DNA of 64,000 nucleotides from a virus, in IMG/VR virus record IMGVR_UViG_3300042691_036561, positions 1 to 64,000 of that record. One strand, written 5' to 3'. Below are positions 37,401-47,048 of the stretch, piece by piece. The stretch's first letter is position 1, and each line of letters begins with the position of its first letter. The position numbers were made by a program, and so were the translations under genes. The notes below the pieces were generated by a model that did not search any database, was not told the origin of the DNA, and saw only the letters and a list, made by a program, of their open reading frames with translations.

Positions 37401-39836
37401 TTACGATCCACATCCTTCACATTCAAATGGTGAATCATCTGGCCTACTAGCCATCATTACAACTTCAGGCGTTTCTTCACTTATAATAGTATTTTGAGGT
37501 GTAGCGTATGCTGTTTGTTGCTTTGGTTGTACTTCAGCAACTGGCTTTACTGTTGAGGTATCTAAACCTAATCCTTTAATTGGGTCAACAGCAGATCTTG
37601 TTCTCAAATAATACATTCCGGTTTTAAGACCTAGCTTCCAACCAAACAAATGAGCCGCGAGTACTTTTGCTTTTGTTGCGTTATCGATAAATAAATTCAT
37701 TGACTGTGATTGATCGATAAAAATACTTCTATTGGCCGCCATTTGTAAAATTCTCTTTTGAGACATTTCCCAAACAGTTTTATAAACTTCTTTGATTGGT
37801 GTAGGAATTTCTGGAATATTTTGAATAGATCCATTCTCAAGAATTAGTTTCTTTTTCAAATCTTCATTCCATAATCCAATATTCATTAAATCTTTAACCA
37901 AGTGTTTATTGACAACAATAAATTCTCCACCTAATGTTCTTCTTGAATAAAGATTCGTTGTAAATGGTTCAAATGCTTCGTTGTTACCTAAAATTTGTGC
38001 GGTTGATGCCGTTGGCATTGGTGCAACAAGTAATGAGTTTCTAACACCATACTTTACAACTTCTTTTCTCAAAGATTTCCAATCCCATCTTCCTGACATA
38101 TCTTTATCTGTCTTACCCCACATTTCATATTGAAAAATTCCCTTTTCTATCGGTGAACCAGAAATTGATTCATATGCCCCAACTTCTTTTGCAATATCTT
38201 TTGATGATGTTACTGCAGCAAAATAAATTGTTTCAAAAATTTCTGTTTGTAGTTTATCCGCCTCTTCACTTTCAAAAGGTAATGACAATATACAAAATAC
38301 ATCTGCTAATCCTTGTACACCTAAACCAACTGGTCTATGTTTAAAGTTAGATCTTTTTGTTTCTTCTGTTGGGTAAAAATTCAAATCAATAACATTATTT
38401 AAATTCTTAACAACTTGGTAAGTGTATTCAAATAATAGCTGATGATTAAATTCACCATCTAAAATATATTTTGGTAATGCTATTGATGCTAAGTTACAAA
38501 CAGCTTGTTCAGTTGGTGAACTATATTCAATAATTTCAGTACACAAATTTGAAGATTTAATTGTACCTAAATTCTTTTGATTTGACTTATAGTTAGCAGC
38601 ATCTTTGTATAACATATAAGGTGTTCCAGTTTCAATCTGTGCGGTTAATATCGCATCCATTAGTTTTCTAGCTTTGATTGTTTTTCTGGCTAAACCCTGT
38701 TGTTCATATGATTCATACAAACGAGTAAAAGCTTTATCTTCTGGTGTATCATACATGTCAGATAGCCCTGGTGCCTCATCTGGTGAAAATAAAGACCAAT
38801 CACCGTCAGATTCAACACGTTGCATAAATAAGTCTGGTGTCCACATTGCTAAAAATAAATCTCTAGCTCTCATCTCTTCTTTTCCATGATTCTTTCTTAG
38901 ATCAATAAACTCTAATACATCTGAATGCCATGGCTCAAGATAAATTGCAAATGAACCTTTTCTTTTACCTCCTTGATTAATCCAACGAGCAACTTCATTG
39001 TAAGTTTTCATCATTGGTAGTAAACCATCTGACATTCCGCCGGTGCCTTTAATGTATGCCCCTTTAGCACGAACATCATGAACATGTAAGCCAATACCAC
39101 CAGCCCATTTAGAAATTTTTGCAACATCTTTGATTGTGTCAAATAATCCATCAATATCGTCACCTTTATTTCCAATTAAGAAACAAGATGACATTTGTGG
39201 TCTGCGTGTTCCAGCATTGAATAATGTTGGTGTCGCGTGCGTATAAAAGTGTTGTGACAAATCATCATAAATTCTTAAAGCCATCTGAACATCACCATTA
39301 CAAATACCAACAGCAACCCTCATGTACATATACTGTGGTCTTTCAACGGTTCTTTCACCAATTTTTAAAAGATATGATCTTTCTAAGGTTTTGAAGCCAA
39401 AATAATCAAAATCAAAATCTCTCGTAATATTGATTGCACCATCAATAATTTCTTTATTATCCATCACGAACTCATATACATCATCTGAAATCAGTGTTGA
39501 TTCCTTTCCAGTCTTTGGTTCAATAAAAGAATGTAATTCTTTAATGGCCTGAGAAAACTTCTTTGGTGTTGTCTTGTGTAAATTTGTTACAGCCAATCTC
39601 CCCGCTAATTTTGCATAATCAGGATGCGTTGTTGTCATAGATGCCGCAGTTTCTGCCGCTAGTACATCCAACTCTTTAGTTGTAATCCCATCATAAATTC
39701 CTTGCGTAACTTTTAGTGTAATAAATGTAGGATCAACATAATCCATATTAAGGTCATCACAAAGAGCACTAATTCTTTTAGTGATCTTATCATATCTCAT
39801 CTCTTCTAACGTTCCGTCTCTTTTTAGTACTTTCAT
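37401..39836 (-). CDS. nrdA: Ribonucleoside-diphosphate reductase, alpha subunit (class Ia)
   Basis: 811 aa. An ATP-cone (about 1-90: MKVLKRDGTLEEMRYDKITK) is followed by the ten-stranded catalytic barrel. The three active-site cysteines are visible in MSSCFLIG (near 216), SSNLCTEI (near 431) and AVCNLASIAL (near 450), and the tail has the redox pair CEGCGS. It reduces ribonucleotides to deoxyribonucleotides with NrdB, feeding phage DNA synthesis. Downstream of nrdB by 15 nt. Unlike T4, I see no intron in either nrd gene. Confidence 0.96.
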   Translation of the reverse strand: MKVLKRDGTLEEMRYDKITKRISALCDDLNMDYVDPTFITLKVTQGIYDGITTKELDVLAAETAASMTTTHPDYAKLAGRLAVTNLHKTTPKKFSQAIKELHSFIEPKTGKESTLISDDVYEFVMDNKEIIDGAINITRDFDFDYFGFKTLERSYLLKIGERTVERPQYMYMRVAVGICNGDVQMALRIYDDLSQHFYTHATPTLFNAGTRRPQMSSCFLIGNKGDDIDGLFDTIKDVAKISKWAGGIGLHVHDVRAKGAYIKGTGGMSDGLLPMMKTYNEVARWINQGGKRKGSFAIYLEPWHSDVLEFIDLRKNHGKEEMRARDLFLAMWTPDLFMQRVESDGDWSLFSPDEAPGLSDMYDTPEDKAFTRLYESYEQQGLARKTIKARKLMDAILTAQIETGTPYMLYKDAANYKSNQKNLGTIKSSNLCTEIIEYSSPTEQAVCNLASIALPKYILDGEFNHQLLFEYTYQVVKNLNNVIDLNFYPTEETKRSNFKHRPVGLGVQGLADVFCILSLPFESEEADKLQTEIFETIYFAAVTSSKDIAKEVGAYESISGSPIEKGIFQYEMWGKTDKDMSGRWDWKSLRKEVVKYGVRNSLLVAPMPTASTAQILGNNEAFEPFTTNLYSRRTLGGEFIVVNKHLVKDLMNIGLWNEDLKKKLILENGSIQNIPEIPTPIKEVYKTVWEMSQKRILQMAANRSIFIDQSQSMNLFIDNATKAKVLAAHLFGWKLGLKTGMYYLRTRSAVDPIKGLGLDTSTVKPVAEVQPKQQTAYATPQNTIISEETPEVVMMASRPDDSPFECEGCGS

Positions 39837-39851
39837 CTCAAATTATATTTT

Positions 39852-40829
39852 TTAAAATTCTAAATCACCAAATGCTGATTCTAGATCCTCCGCTTCCGCA
39901 GTTTTATTAACACCTGCTTTTTGATACTCAGCAACTCTCTTTTCAAAGAAATTTGTTTTCCCTTGTAGAGCAATATTTTGCATAAAATCAAATGGGTTTT
40001 CTGAATTGTAAACTTTAGGAACCCCCAAAGCAACCAATAATCTATCTGTAACAAATTCAAGATATTGAGCCATTAAATCTGAGTTCATACCAATAAGTCT
40101 AACTGGTAAGGCTTCAAGAATAAACTCTTTCTCAATTTCTAATGCGCCACAAATAATATCTTTAATTTGCTTTTGTGATAACTTGTTTTCAATATGGTGA
40201 TTAAATAAGTGACATGCAAAATCGCAATGCATACCTTCATCACGAGAAATCAATTCATTAGAAAAGGTTAAACCCGGCATTAAACCTCTTTTCTTCAACC
40301 AGAAAATTGCGCAGAAAGATCCAGAGAAAAAGATACCCTCAACTGCTGCAAAAGCGATAAGTCTTTCGACAAATGTTCCTTTTTCAATATATCTTAGTGC
40401 CCATTCAGCTTTTCTTTTAATAGCTGGAACAGTTTCGATGGCATTAAATAATTTATTTTGTTCTTCCTTATCTTTGATGTATGTGTCAATTAACAATGAA
40501 TAAGTTTCACTATGAATATTTTCCATCATAATCTGAAAACCATAAAACATTTTAGCTTCAGTGTATTGAACAGCATTAACAAAATTCATTGCTATGTTCT
40601 CATTAACAATACCATCAGATGCCGCAAAAAATGCTAATACATGTTTAACAAAGTGTTGTTCGTCTGCGTTTAATTTATTTTCCCAATCATAAATGTCTTG
40701 TCCTAAATCAATCTCTTCAGCAGTCCAAAAACATGCTTCTTGCTGTTTATAAAGCTTCCATAAATCATGGTGCTCGATTGGGAAAAGGACAAAGCGTCCG
40801 GGATTGTCAACTAGAATCTTCTCGGTCAT
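39852..40829 (-). CDS. nrdB: Ribonucleoside-diphosphate reductase, beta subunit
   Basis: 325 aa ferritin-like radical subunit. Metal ligands are seen in [21 protein letters not shown] (Glu-x2-His), EGIFFSGSF and [15 protein letters not shown] (Glu-x2-His). The tyrosine four residues after the first His (HSETY) aligns with the radical Tyr122 of E. coli NrdB, so this is a tyrosyl-radical enzyme. The C-terminal tail (ESAFGDLEF) is the usual NrdA-binding peptide. Together with NrdA it supplies deoxynucleotides. Confidence 0.95.
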   Translation of the reverse strand: MTEKILVDNPGRFVLFPIEHHDLWKLYKQQEACFWTAEEIDLGQDIYDWENKLNADEQHFVKHVLAFFAASDGIVNENIAMNFVNAVQYTEAKMFYGFQIMMENIHSETYSLLIDTYIKDKEEQNKLFNAIETVPAIKRKAEWALRYIEKGTFVERLIAFAAVEGIFFSGSFCAIFWLKKRGLMPGLTFSNELISRDEGMHCDFACHLFNHHIENKLSQKQIKDIICGALEIEKEFILEALPVRLIGMNSDLMAQYLEFVTDRLLVALGVPKVYNSENPFDFMQNIALQGKTNFFEKRVAEYQKAGVNKTAEAEDLESAFGDLEF

Positions 40830-40843
40830 AGTGTTTGTTTTTT

Positions 40844-42235
40844 TTACTTGTTTAATAATTCTTTTTGTGCTAAATATTCGTTGTAGATTTTGTTCTTGCG
40901 CTGCTTTGCTTCTTCTTCCTTATCGGTTTTGAAACCAAGCAAAGTATTTTGATGGTCAACATCAATTTCAAGAAACTCATTATTGAATTTGCAGTTATTG
41001 AATACAACACCATCTTTACCGATTCTGGATTTCAATAATGTTAATGTTGCAAGATTCATTTCTTTTTGTTCAATTGTTTTACCAATAGACAATACAACGT
41101 GTCCAATTTGGGCTTTTTTAATAGATCCACCCATTTGATCTGTGGTTACTACTTCACTCTTAATAGATTCTCTATTACCTTGGGTAGCAGTCCATATTGC
41201 GATATCAAATTCAGATGTCATAGCTTCTAATTGTCTCATAATTGCACCATCTCCCTTCCACTCTTCATTATAATTTGTCTTCTCAGGGGTGATACAATCA
41301 ACATAGTCCAAAGTTAGTAAATCTACTCTAAAACCATCAGCTTGCATCTTTCTTAATTTTGATTTAATTTCAGAAATTGTAACAGAATCACTAGGTAACT
41401 TCAGTAATCTAAGCTCGCCAGTTGATATACTTTTTCTTTCTGTTACAATTTTCTCAACCTCTTCAGCATGTAATGGTTGTTCTTTTGGAGAAATACCGGT
41501 CCAAATGGTAAAATGTTTTCGTTTAATGTTATTAACGTTATCTTCAAAGAAAACTTGAACAACATTGTAACCCTGATTAAAGGCCTCGTTAGAGAATTTA
41601 GTCAATAAAGTTGTTTTACCTGTTCCGGTTGGGGCTAAGACTACCCCAAGTTCGCCTCTTCCCAAACCACCATCCAATAGGTTGTCAATACCCACAACGC
41701 CTGTTGGTATTGGTCTTCTATTATCAGCTTGTAAAGCTAAGCTAATACTATCAAAGATGTCTACTACATCATTATCACTAACACCAACTTGTAGAGCGTC
41801 TTGAATTAGTTTCTCAATTTTGTGGTACTCTTCAAATTCACCCTTAGCTGTTATCTCCTCTATTTTCTTGATGGTTTTCTTAAGAACTTGCTGCTTACAG
41901 AAGTTCATAGCTTTGTCCTTAATTAAAGGAATTCCACCCTGATCAATAACGTGGTCTTGTATATTCTTAATGGTATCAATAAAAGCAGTCCTGGCTGTGT
42001 CTGAAACGCTTTCTGATAATATTTTTTGTTCTAATGCGGTATATGAAGGTAGTGTTTCGTATTTTTCATAACACTCCTTAATATTTTGCATAATGAACTT
42101 AAACCCATTATTGTCAAAATAGTTTTGATCTATGACCTCAACAATAGTTTCACCGAATTTTCGGTCTTCTATAATAGTTTTTAATAGTGATATTTGATAC
42201 GTTTGCCCTAAATGGCCAAAATTTTTCTCGGTCAT
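40844..42235 (-). CDS. 41: Replicative DNA helicase (DnaB family, T4 gp41-like)
   Basis: 463 aa, near the size of T4 gp41 (475 aa). An N-terminal helical domain (about 1-150) precedes a RecA-type core starting [20 protein letters not shown]. Walker A is APTGTGKTT (Lys207), Walker B is LLTLDYVD, and the sensor-like strand is [13 protein letters not shown]. The hexamer unwinds DNA at the fork and works with the primase at 5835-6773. Genes are spaced 14-29 nt from neighbours. Confidence 0.9.
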   Translation of the reverse strand: MTEKNFGHLGQTYQISLLKTIIEDRKFGETIVEVIDQNYFDNNGFKFIMQNIKECYEKYETLPSYTALEQKILSESVSDTARTAFIDTIKNIQDHVIDQGGIPLIKDKAMNFCKQQVLKKTIKKIEEITAKGEFEEYHKIEKLIQDALQVGVSDNDVVDIFDSISLALQADNRRPIPTGVVGIDNLLDGGLGRGELGVVLAPTGTGKTTLLTKFSNEAFNQGYNVVQVFFEDNVNNIKRKHFTIWTGISPKEQPLHAEEVEKIVTERKSISTGELRLLKLPSDSVTISEIKSKLRKMQADGFRVDLLTLDYVDCITPEKTNYNEEWKGDGAIMRQLEAMTSEFDIAIWTATQGNRESIKSEVVTTDQMGGSIKKAQIGHVVLSIGKTIEQKEMNLATLTLLKSRIGKDGVVFNNCKFNNEFLEIDVDHQNTLLGFKTDKEEEAKQRKNKIYNEYLAQKELLNK

Positions 42236-42264
42236 AAAATATATAAGTTATAAAATAAAATAAA

Positions 42265-42708
42265 TTAAAGTTCGTACTGAAGATATGTCGTCTCTGGATC
42301 GCTTACTGACAAAACTTCAGTTAAATCTGCCAAAATTCTTCTTAATTTTGGTCGAATGTCTACCGCGTATCTAACCTTTGGGTGGTAATAGTGCGCAGCA
42401 AATATTCTTGAAATAAATACATCGTCACCTTGCTTAATTTGCAGTAAAAAATACTGTTCTTCCATCTCTTTAGGATCTTCCACAACTTCATTATTCATAA
42501 AAAATCCTTGATTTTCGATTAAGTATTCGGAACTTTTTATTTTCAAATCTTCCGAAATTTCTTCACAAATATTTTTTACTTCATAATGCAGATTCATAGA
42601 CTTCCTGGTATAAGGATTATAGTCTTTAACGTTAAAAAATCGCTGGCAGATGATATTGCCGTCTAGTGTAAGTAAAAATTCAAACTTGTTTTGTTCTTGA
42701 ATGTTCAT
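42265..42708 (-). CDS. Unknown protein in the replication operon, 147 aa
   Basis: A soluble, slightly acidic protein: EQNKFEFLLTLDGNIICQRF, RKSMNLHYEVKNICEEISED and RYAVDIRPKLRRILADLTEV. It shows a regular alpha/beta pattern and no known motif. It lies between the exonuclease and helicase genes with 12-29 nt spacers, so it is likely an accessory replication or recombination factor. In T4 the helicase loader gp59 and other small mediators map to such operons, but I see no gp59 similarity. Confidence 0.65.
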   Translation of the reverse strand: MNIQEQNKFEFLLTLDGNIICQRFFNVKDYNPYTRKSMNLHYEVKNICEEISEDLKIKSSEYLIENQGFFMNNEVVEDPKEMEEQYFLLQIKQGDDVFISRIFAAHYYHPKVRYAVDIRPKLRRILADLTEVLSVSDPETTYLQYEL

Positions 42709-42720
42709 AAGTCTTAGTTT

Positions 42721-43740
42721 TTATTTAATTTTAAATTTAATTGTATGTTTATTTTTTTCTTTAGTAGTTAGTCTTAGAAAAGGATTTAGGAATTTTATCC
42801 ATGCATCATCACTCTTTGGTAAAACAGTGAAAATACCGTCCTCCATCATCATTTTCATAGTATTTTTATAAGAACGCCCTTCGGTATCAAGATTTTCTTT
42901 TATTAAAGAATTAACACCATTTTTGGCTTCTTCGGTTAAAATTGGCTCATCCAAGCAAACCATTTTATTATTTATATCAAAAAATTCATCACCGAAAACA
43001 CCGAGCTTAGTAACACCAGTTAAAAAGTTCTGTACCAATTTATTTTCCTTGTCTTCCGAAAATAAAAGATTACCTCTCTCTCTTGCTTCACTTAAAGTAA
43101 TTTGCTTTTCTTTTATATCGGGGAAAAGTGAGATTAATCTTTTAATACCCATATTTTTAATACCGAAGATGTTATCAGAAGGATCACCACATAAAATTTT
43201 AACCAGTTTGACATTTTCAATCAAGATAGTTTCATGATCATAATCAATTATGTCATTCTTCTTATATACTTTTCTGTGTGATGGGTTATAGAGCGTTACA
43301 TTCTCATTTACGAGCTGTGCTAAGTCCCTATCAGATGAGTAGATTATCTTTTTCTCTTTAGGAGAATTTTGTGTGTAGTAGGCGATGCAATCATCAGATT
43401 CACAATACTCGAATTCACCTTGCCTAACATAAAGTTCTTCCAAGTATTGTTTAATCCTAGATCTTTGCCTTTGGTATGAGAAAACTTCCTCTTCAGTCCT
43501 TGTTCTGGACTTTCTGTTCTCTTTGTAATGATGATATATTTTCTTTCTAGATATATGACCATCTTTACCATCCCAGAATACGCAGATTTTATCAAGTTGA
43601 TAATTTTCAAACGATCTTCTGAGTGTGTCGATAAAGTGAAATAATCCACCTATATGCTGACCTTTATAAAAATGGTTTTTTAAACCGTAGAAACCAATGG
43701 TTAATAGATTATCTCCATCAACCAACAATGTATTAGACAT
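42721..43740 (-). CDS. 5'-3' exonuclease, FEN/T4 RNase H-like
   Basis: 339 aa. Metal-binding acidic residues of the FEN family are visible: LLVDGDNLL (Asp8, Asp10), IKVFWDGKDGH-like segment at CVFWDGKDG (Asp near 57), ESDDCIAYY (Glu/Asp near 114-117), YSSDRDLAQLV (Asp near 136 and 138) and GDPSDNIFGI (Asp near 186 and 190). The last is followed by a helix-hairpin-helix. The enzyme removes RNA primers and 5' flaps from Okazaki fragments, as T4 RNase H does. It lies directly after uvsX. Confidence 0.88.
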   Translation of the reverse strand: MSNTLLVDGDNLLTIGFYGLKNHFYKGQHIGGLFHFIDTLRRSFENYQLDKICVFWDGKDGHISRKKIYHHYKENRKSRTRTEEEVFSYQRQRSRIKQYLEELYVRQGEFEYCESDDCIAYYTQNSPKEKKIIYSSDRDLAQLVNENVTLYNPSHRKVYKKNDIIDYDHETILIENVKLVKILCGDPSDNIFGIKNMGIKRLISLFPDIKEKQITLSEARERGNLLFSEDKENKLVQNFLTGVTKLGVFGDEFFDINNKMVCLDEPILTEEAKNGVNSLIKENLDTEGRSYKNTMKMMMEDGIFTVLPKSDDAWIKFLNPFLRLTTKEKNKHTIKFKIK

Positions 43741-43767
43741 TTAGTCTAGTCTTTAATAGTTAAACAA

Positions 43768-44799
43768 TCAATCTTCGTTCTCTTCTTCTGGTATCGGCTC
43801 AAACTTTAGTTCTTCAAGATTATCGACTTTTTCATCGAATAATGAGCTAATATAGTCTAAGTTATCCTTTACATAATCCTCTCTAGATTTTTTCTCTTCT
43901 GCAGCTTCTTTTGCTCTCATAAATCCATGAGGTGTAACCATAATTTTACCATCACCAAACTGAATACCGTTTACGTGGTTTTTCATAACTGTAATTTTAC
44001 TTCTTGTTGCAACAGTTACAGTTCGCTTATTCTTAGTGATTGAAATTTTTGTTGTACCAGCATTTTTCTCGTTACCAAATCTGAATACTAATGTTGAATT
44101 CAACCAAATAGATTCACCACCCTTAGCTTTGATTTTAGGTTGACCAAATGGATTATCAGGAAGTTCAACCCAAGGTTGGTTAACGATAATCAAAGTGTTT
44201 GTATGAGCCTTATCTGCTCTTCTAGAGCCAGATATTCTTTGGTTGATACCCATACCAATCTTATCAGATAAAACAGACGCATTATGTTGCTTTCCGCCTT
44301 TACCTTCCCATGTCATCTTACATGGTACAGAACCAACAGAATCCCATAGGAATAACAAGTCATATGGTAATTCACCTTTTTCTTGTAAATCAAGCATCTC
44401 ATTAATAAAATCTGTGATTTGCTCAATATATTCAAAATCGTTTCTAAAAATGAAATCACCAGAATATGTTACTTCTCCAGTTCCTTGATCAACATCTTTT
44501 GTTACAGGAATACCCATAATTGAAGCATGATCAAAATCAAACTTTTGTTCAGTGATTATAAAAATTGGTAACATACCTTTTTTAATACCATCTGCAGCTG
44601 CTCCAAGTAGTGCTGTGGTTTTACCTGTATCTGAGTGACCTAAAAACATATTAATATGACCTAATGCTGGCCCAGGTAAACCAGTTGCATCCAAAAATGC
44701 ATCACCAAGGTCCAAAAAACGATCTGGTTTATATGTTGTTTTGCTTGAATATTTCGAAGCAAGTTGTGAAATCGAGAAGTTTTGTTTTTTTATAGCCAT
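43768..44799 (-). CDS. uvsX: RecA-like recombinase (T4 UvsX-like)
   Basis: 343 aa, with a Walker A of GHSDTGKTT (Lys60), a Walker B in DLLFLWDSVGS, and DNA-binding L1/L2 regions around QRISGSRRADKAHTNTLIIVNQ. It should form filaments on single-stranded DNA and drive strand exchange for recombination-dependent replication together with gp32 and gp46/47. The C-terminus is acidic (EPIPEEENED), like other RecA proteins. Between it and gp32 is a GC-rich hairpin that may tune expression. Confidence 0.92.
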   Translation of the reverse strand: MAIKKQNFSISQLASKYSSKTTYKPDRFLDLGDAFLDATGLPGPALGHINMFLGHSDTGKTTALLGAAADGIKKGMLPIFIITEQKFDFDHASIMGIPVTKDVDQGTGEVTYSGDFIFRNDFEYIEQITDFINEMLDLQEKGELPYDLLFLWDSVGSVPCKMTWEGKGGKQHNASVLSDKIGMGINQRISGSRRADKAHTNTLIIVNQPWVELPDNPFGQPKIKAKGGESIWLNSTLVFRFGNEKNAGTTKISITKNKRTVTVATRSKITVMKNHVNGIQFGDGKIMVTPHGFMRAKEAAEEKKSREDYVKDNLDYISSLFDEKVDNLEELKFEPIPEEENED

Positions 44800-44819
44800 A
44801 ATAATAATTTTTTAAAAAT

Positions 44820-44844
44820 GGGCCATTGACGTTATCTCCGGCCC
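44820..44844 (-). terminator. Hairpin between gp32 and uvsX (attenuator or weak terminator)
   Basis: On the minus strand GGGCC (44844-44840) and GGCCC (44824-44820) form a 5-bp stem with a 15-nt loop, followed by ATTTTT. It lies 7 nt beyond the gp32 stop and 20 nt before the uvsX start. The short stem suggests partial termination, which would let gp32 be made in larger amounts than UvsX. Confidence 0.5.
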
Positions 44845-44850
44845 GTTGGG

Positions 44851-45699
44851 TTAGAATGGCAGATTTTCATCTGCATCTTCATCTTCTTGTGGATCTTCAA
44901 TTGGTGTAGAAACTGTTTGTTTTTTACCAACAATAACATCTTCTCCACTAGCACCTGAAACCCATTTTTTACCTTCTGAGTCCCAAGTAGGTGTTTCACC
45001 TTTTGCTACCATTTCCAAATATTCTTCTGGTTTTTTAGAATAAACATCAGACCAACTTAATTCATCGTTAACCCAACCTTTTGCCACTGTTTCATCTGAG
45101 TGAAGTGGTGATGGGTCTTCCGGAATGATAGAGTTAATTGTTGTGTATTCTTTACCATTACCAGATTTTGTTAATGTTAAGAATAACGTTAAGTCTCTAC
45201 CTGTTTGTAGATCTGTAATATCTCCCTTCTTTTGGAATAATGGGAAAATCTTATCTAGAATACCGTCTTGTTTTGAATTGTGTTTAAATCTCCAAAACTT
45301 TGGTCCGTCTTGCTCATTATCGCGATCGATAACTTTTACAATATAGAACTTCTTAGAACGATATTGACGAGCGTATTCTTTATCTGATTCTACACCTGTA
45401 TTCATTAAACTTTGATACACCTCATTTAATGGAGAGCGCTTACCATCTTGCTTTGGATCGTATAATTTAACCCACTTTCCATCCACTTGGATTTCATGGA
45501 AATAAGCCTCTTTAAATGGTGATGTTCCATCTGCTGTAGGTAGAATTCTGATTCTGCGTTCTTCCCCTTTAGAGCCTTTAGGTAATACTGTTGTAAAATA
45601 CCTTTTAAGTCTCTCTTCGCTAGATACTCTGTTGTTGTTTCCGCTTGCGGATTGCTTGCTTTTTTCGTACTGTGCTAGTACTGCATCTACTGTACTCAT
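44851..45699 (-). CDS. 32: Single-stranded DNA-binding protein (T4 gp32-like)
   Basis: 282 aa, similar to T4 gp32 (301 aa). An N-terminal cooperativity region with SEERLKRYFTTVLPKG leads to an OB-fold core (RRIRILPTADGTSPFKEAYF, FYIVKVIDRDNEQDGPKFWR), and the end is the acidic DPQEDEDADENLPF, the usual partner-binding tail. The whole protein has no cysteine, so the zinc site of T4 gp32 (one His, three Cys) is absent. It coats single-stranded DNA and recruits UvsX and replication enzymes. It starts just after a strong terminator. Confidence 0.88.
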   Translation of the reverse strand: MSTVDAVLAQYEKSKQSASGNNNRVSSEERLKRYFTTVLPKGSKGEERRIRILPTADGTSPFKEAYFHEIQVDGKWVKLYDPKQDGKRSPLNEVYQSLMNTGVESDKEYARQYRSKKFYIVKVIDRDNEQDGPKFWRFKHNSKQDGILDKIFPLFQKKGDITDLQTGRDLTLFLTLTKSGNGKEYTTINSIIPEDPSPLHSDETVAKGWVNDELSWSDVYSKKPEEYLEMVAKGETPTWDSEGKKWVSGASGEDVIVGKKQTVSTPIEDPQEDEDADENLPF

Positions 45700-45744
45700 A
45701 TTATTTGTTTTTAAATTGACAATAGTAAAATATAAACAAAAAAA

Positions 45745-45764
45745 CCCAGATTACAAAATCTGGG
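45745..45764 (-). terminator. Intrinsic terminator ahead of gp32
   Basis: CCCAGATT and AATCTGGG form an 8-bp stem with a 4-nt loop; on the minus strand seven T follow. It ends the tail-module message after the Dps-like gene and separates it from the replication genes. Confidence 0.93.
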
Positions 45765-45794
45765 CTAAAAATATTTTAAAAAATATATAAAAAA

Positions 45795-46175
45795 TTATTC
45801 TAGGGTAAGTAAATATGCTAATTTGTTCAACGAACCCAACATTTCGTCTCTAAGGTTTAAAAGATCGGTATCTCTTTCTTGTGATAATTCACCACTAAAA
45901 CCTATAAGTCTATTTTTTGCGGTTTGTAAAAATTCCACAATATTAAGTTCGGATAGGTTATTCATTTGGATGGTATTTGTAGAATTATCTAAAGCAAATC
46001 TACCATGTTTACCCATACAAATTTCAACATATTCGTCAATAAGACCGTCTAAAGTCTCATAAATTTCACCAAAAGCTTTATGTCTAGCATAACCTTTAGT
46101 TTGCCAGTGTAATATTTTAAACTGATTCTGTAGTCCTAAAAAGAAATTTACATTAGAACTTAGGTTGTTGTTCAT
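45795..46175 (-). CDS. Dps/ferritin-like protein
   Basis: 126 aa, all helical. His23 (LHWQTKG), His32, Asp47 and Glu51 (DEYVE) reproduce the inter-subunit ferroxidase ligands of Dps: the His32-Asp47-Glu51 spacings of 15 and 4 are identical to E. coli Dps (His63, Asp78, Glu82), while the first loop is 3 residues shorter. The protein is shorter than Dps (about 167 aa) and may lack a helix. It could bind iron or protect phage DNA or a virion part from oxidation. The frame overlaps the 213-aa gene by 23 nt, and it ends the tail operon. Confidence 0.62.
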   Translation of the reverse strand: MNNNLSSNVNFFLGLQNQFKILHWQTKGYARHKAFGEIYETLDGLIDEYVEICMGKHGRFALDNSTNTIQMNNLSELNIVEFLQTAKNRLIGFSGELSQERDTDLLNLRDEMLGSLNKLAYLLTLE

Positions 46176-46794
46176 CTTGGTAAGGGTTAAAGCTTCCAGC
46201 TAGCTCTTCTTTTGAATAGTTCTCAATTTCGTTTTTTGTTAAAACATATTCGTTTTTACCGCTAGCTCTCATTTCGTCTTGTTTATGAGCAAAAAACTCT
46301 TGTGGTTTTTCGTTAAATGGATATGAATCCAGTGAACGCATCTCTAGCTTCTCTTGTGGGGTTTGTGGTTTCATTTCTTCAACTCTAGCACCCAGTTGAT
46401 CAATTTTAGATATTATAGCGTCCATATTACTTAACTTAGACTCTAAATCGTCTAGTTTACTGAATACTGTATCCATTTTCTGGATAACACTATCATTTTC
46501 CATTTTTGAGGTTTCCAGTTCGTTTTTAATGTTTTTGGTCATATTAACCAAGTCGGTAACATCCACCTCTTCTGTTTCACCCATAGCTGGGCTATCAGGT
46601 AATCCTGGTGCTGCTGGAATTCCCGCATCTGGTGCTGGCATTTCTGGCGCAGCTGATGCGTCTGGCGCAGCTGGGGCGCCTGCTGGAGGTAAAGCGGCAG
46701 GCTCAGCCTGTTCTTTTATAATATAATGCTTAGTTGCATTTCTATTGATTTCTCTAAATCTATTAACCTCTTGTAAAAGCTTTTGTTCTAACAT
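46153..46794 (-). CDS. Unknown protein with Pro/Ala linker and coiled coil, 213 aa
   Basis: A short helical N-terminus (MLEQKLLQEVNRFREINRNA) is followed by a Pro/Ala-rich low-complexity stretch (about 30-75), a coiled coil (about 85-145: KNIKNELETSKMENDSVIQK, SKLDDLESKLSNMDAIISKI) and a polar tail. The Pro/Ala DNA is much richer in G/C than the rest of the window. The end overlaps the Dps-like gene. Perhaps an elongated virion or assembly factor; no family recognised. Confidence 0.65.
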   Translation of the reverse strand: MLEQKLLQEVNRFREINRNATKHYIIKEQAEPAALPPAGAPAAPDASAAPEMPAPDAGIPAAPGLPDSPAMGETEEVDVTDLVNMTKNIKNELETSKMENDSVIQKMDTVFSKLDDLESKLSNMDAIISKIDQLGARVEEMKPQTPQEKLEMRSLDSYPFNEKPQEFFAHKQDEMRASGKNEYVLTKNEIENYSKEELAGSFNPYQDEQQPKF

Positions 46795-46798
46795 AGTT

Positions 46799-46996
46799 TT
46801 AGTCTTGTAATAATTGTCTACCGTCTTCGGTAATGTATTTTTTATTTATTCTTTCAACAATACCATCTTTAGATCTGATGACATAACATTCACCAGTCTG
46901 CAAATCGCATTCTTCTCTTTCCATTTGGTCATTAGAAACAGCTTTTGTAACCTTTGGGTTTAAAAACTGATTGACCGCGTTATTTAACTTTTCCAT
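46799..46996 (-). CDS. Unknown protein, 65 aa
   Basis: MEKLNNAVNQFLNPKVTKAV, then REECDLQTGECYVIRSKDGI and a final KKYITEDGRQLLQD. Two cysteines bracket a short loop. No known domain. It follows the 1940-aa gene after 52 nt, has its own TATTTATA box and precedes the 213-aa gene by 4 nt. Confidence 0.6.
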   Translation of the reverse strand: MEKLNNAVNQFLNPKVTKAVSNDQMEREECDLQTGECYVIRSKDGIVERINKKYITEDGRQLLQD

Positions 46997-47014
46997 AGTG
47001 TTAAAATGTATACA

Positions 47015-47022
47015 TATAAATA
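47015..47022 (-). promoter_or_regulatory. TATTTATA box before the 65-aa gene
   Basis: Exact TATTTATA on the coding strand, 18 nt before the ATG at 46996. Confidence 0.45.
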
Positions 47023-47048
47023 CTACAATCTTTATGTTTTTTCTGGTT

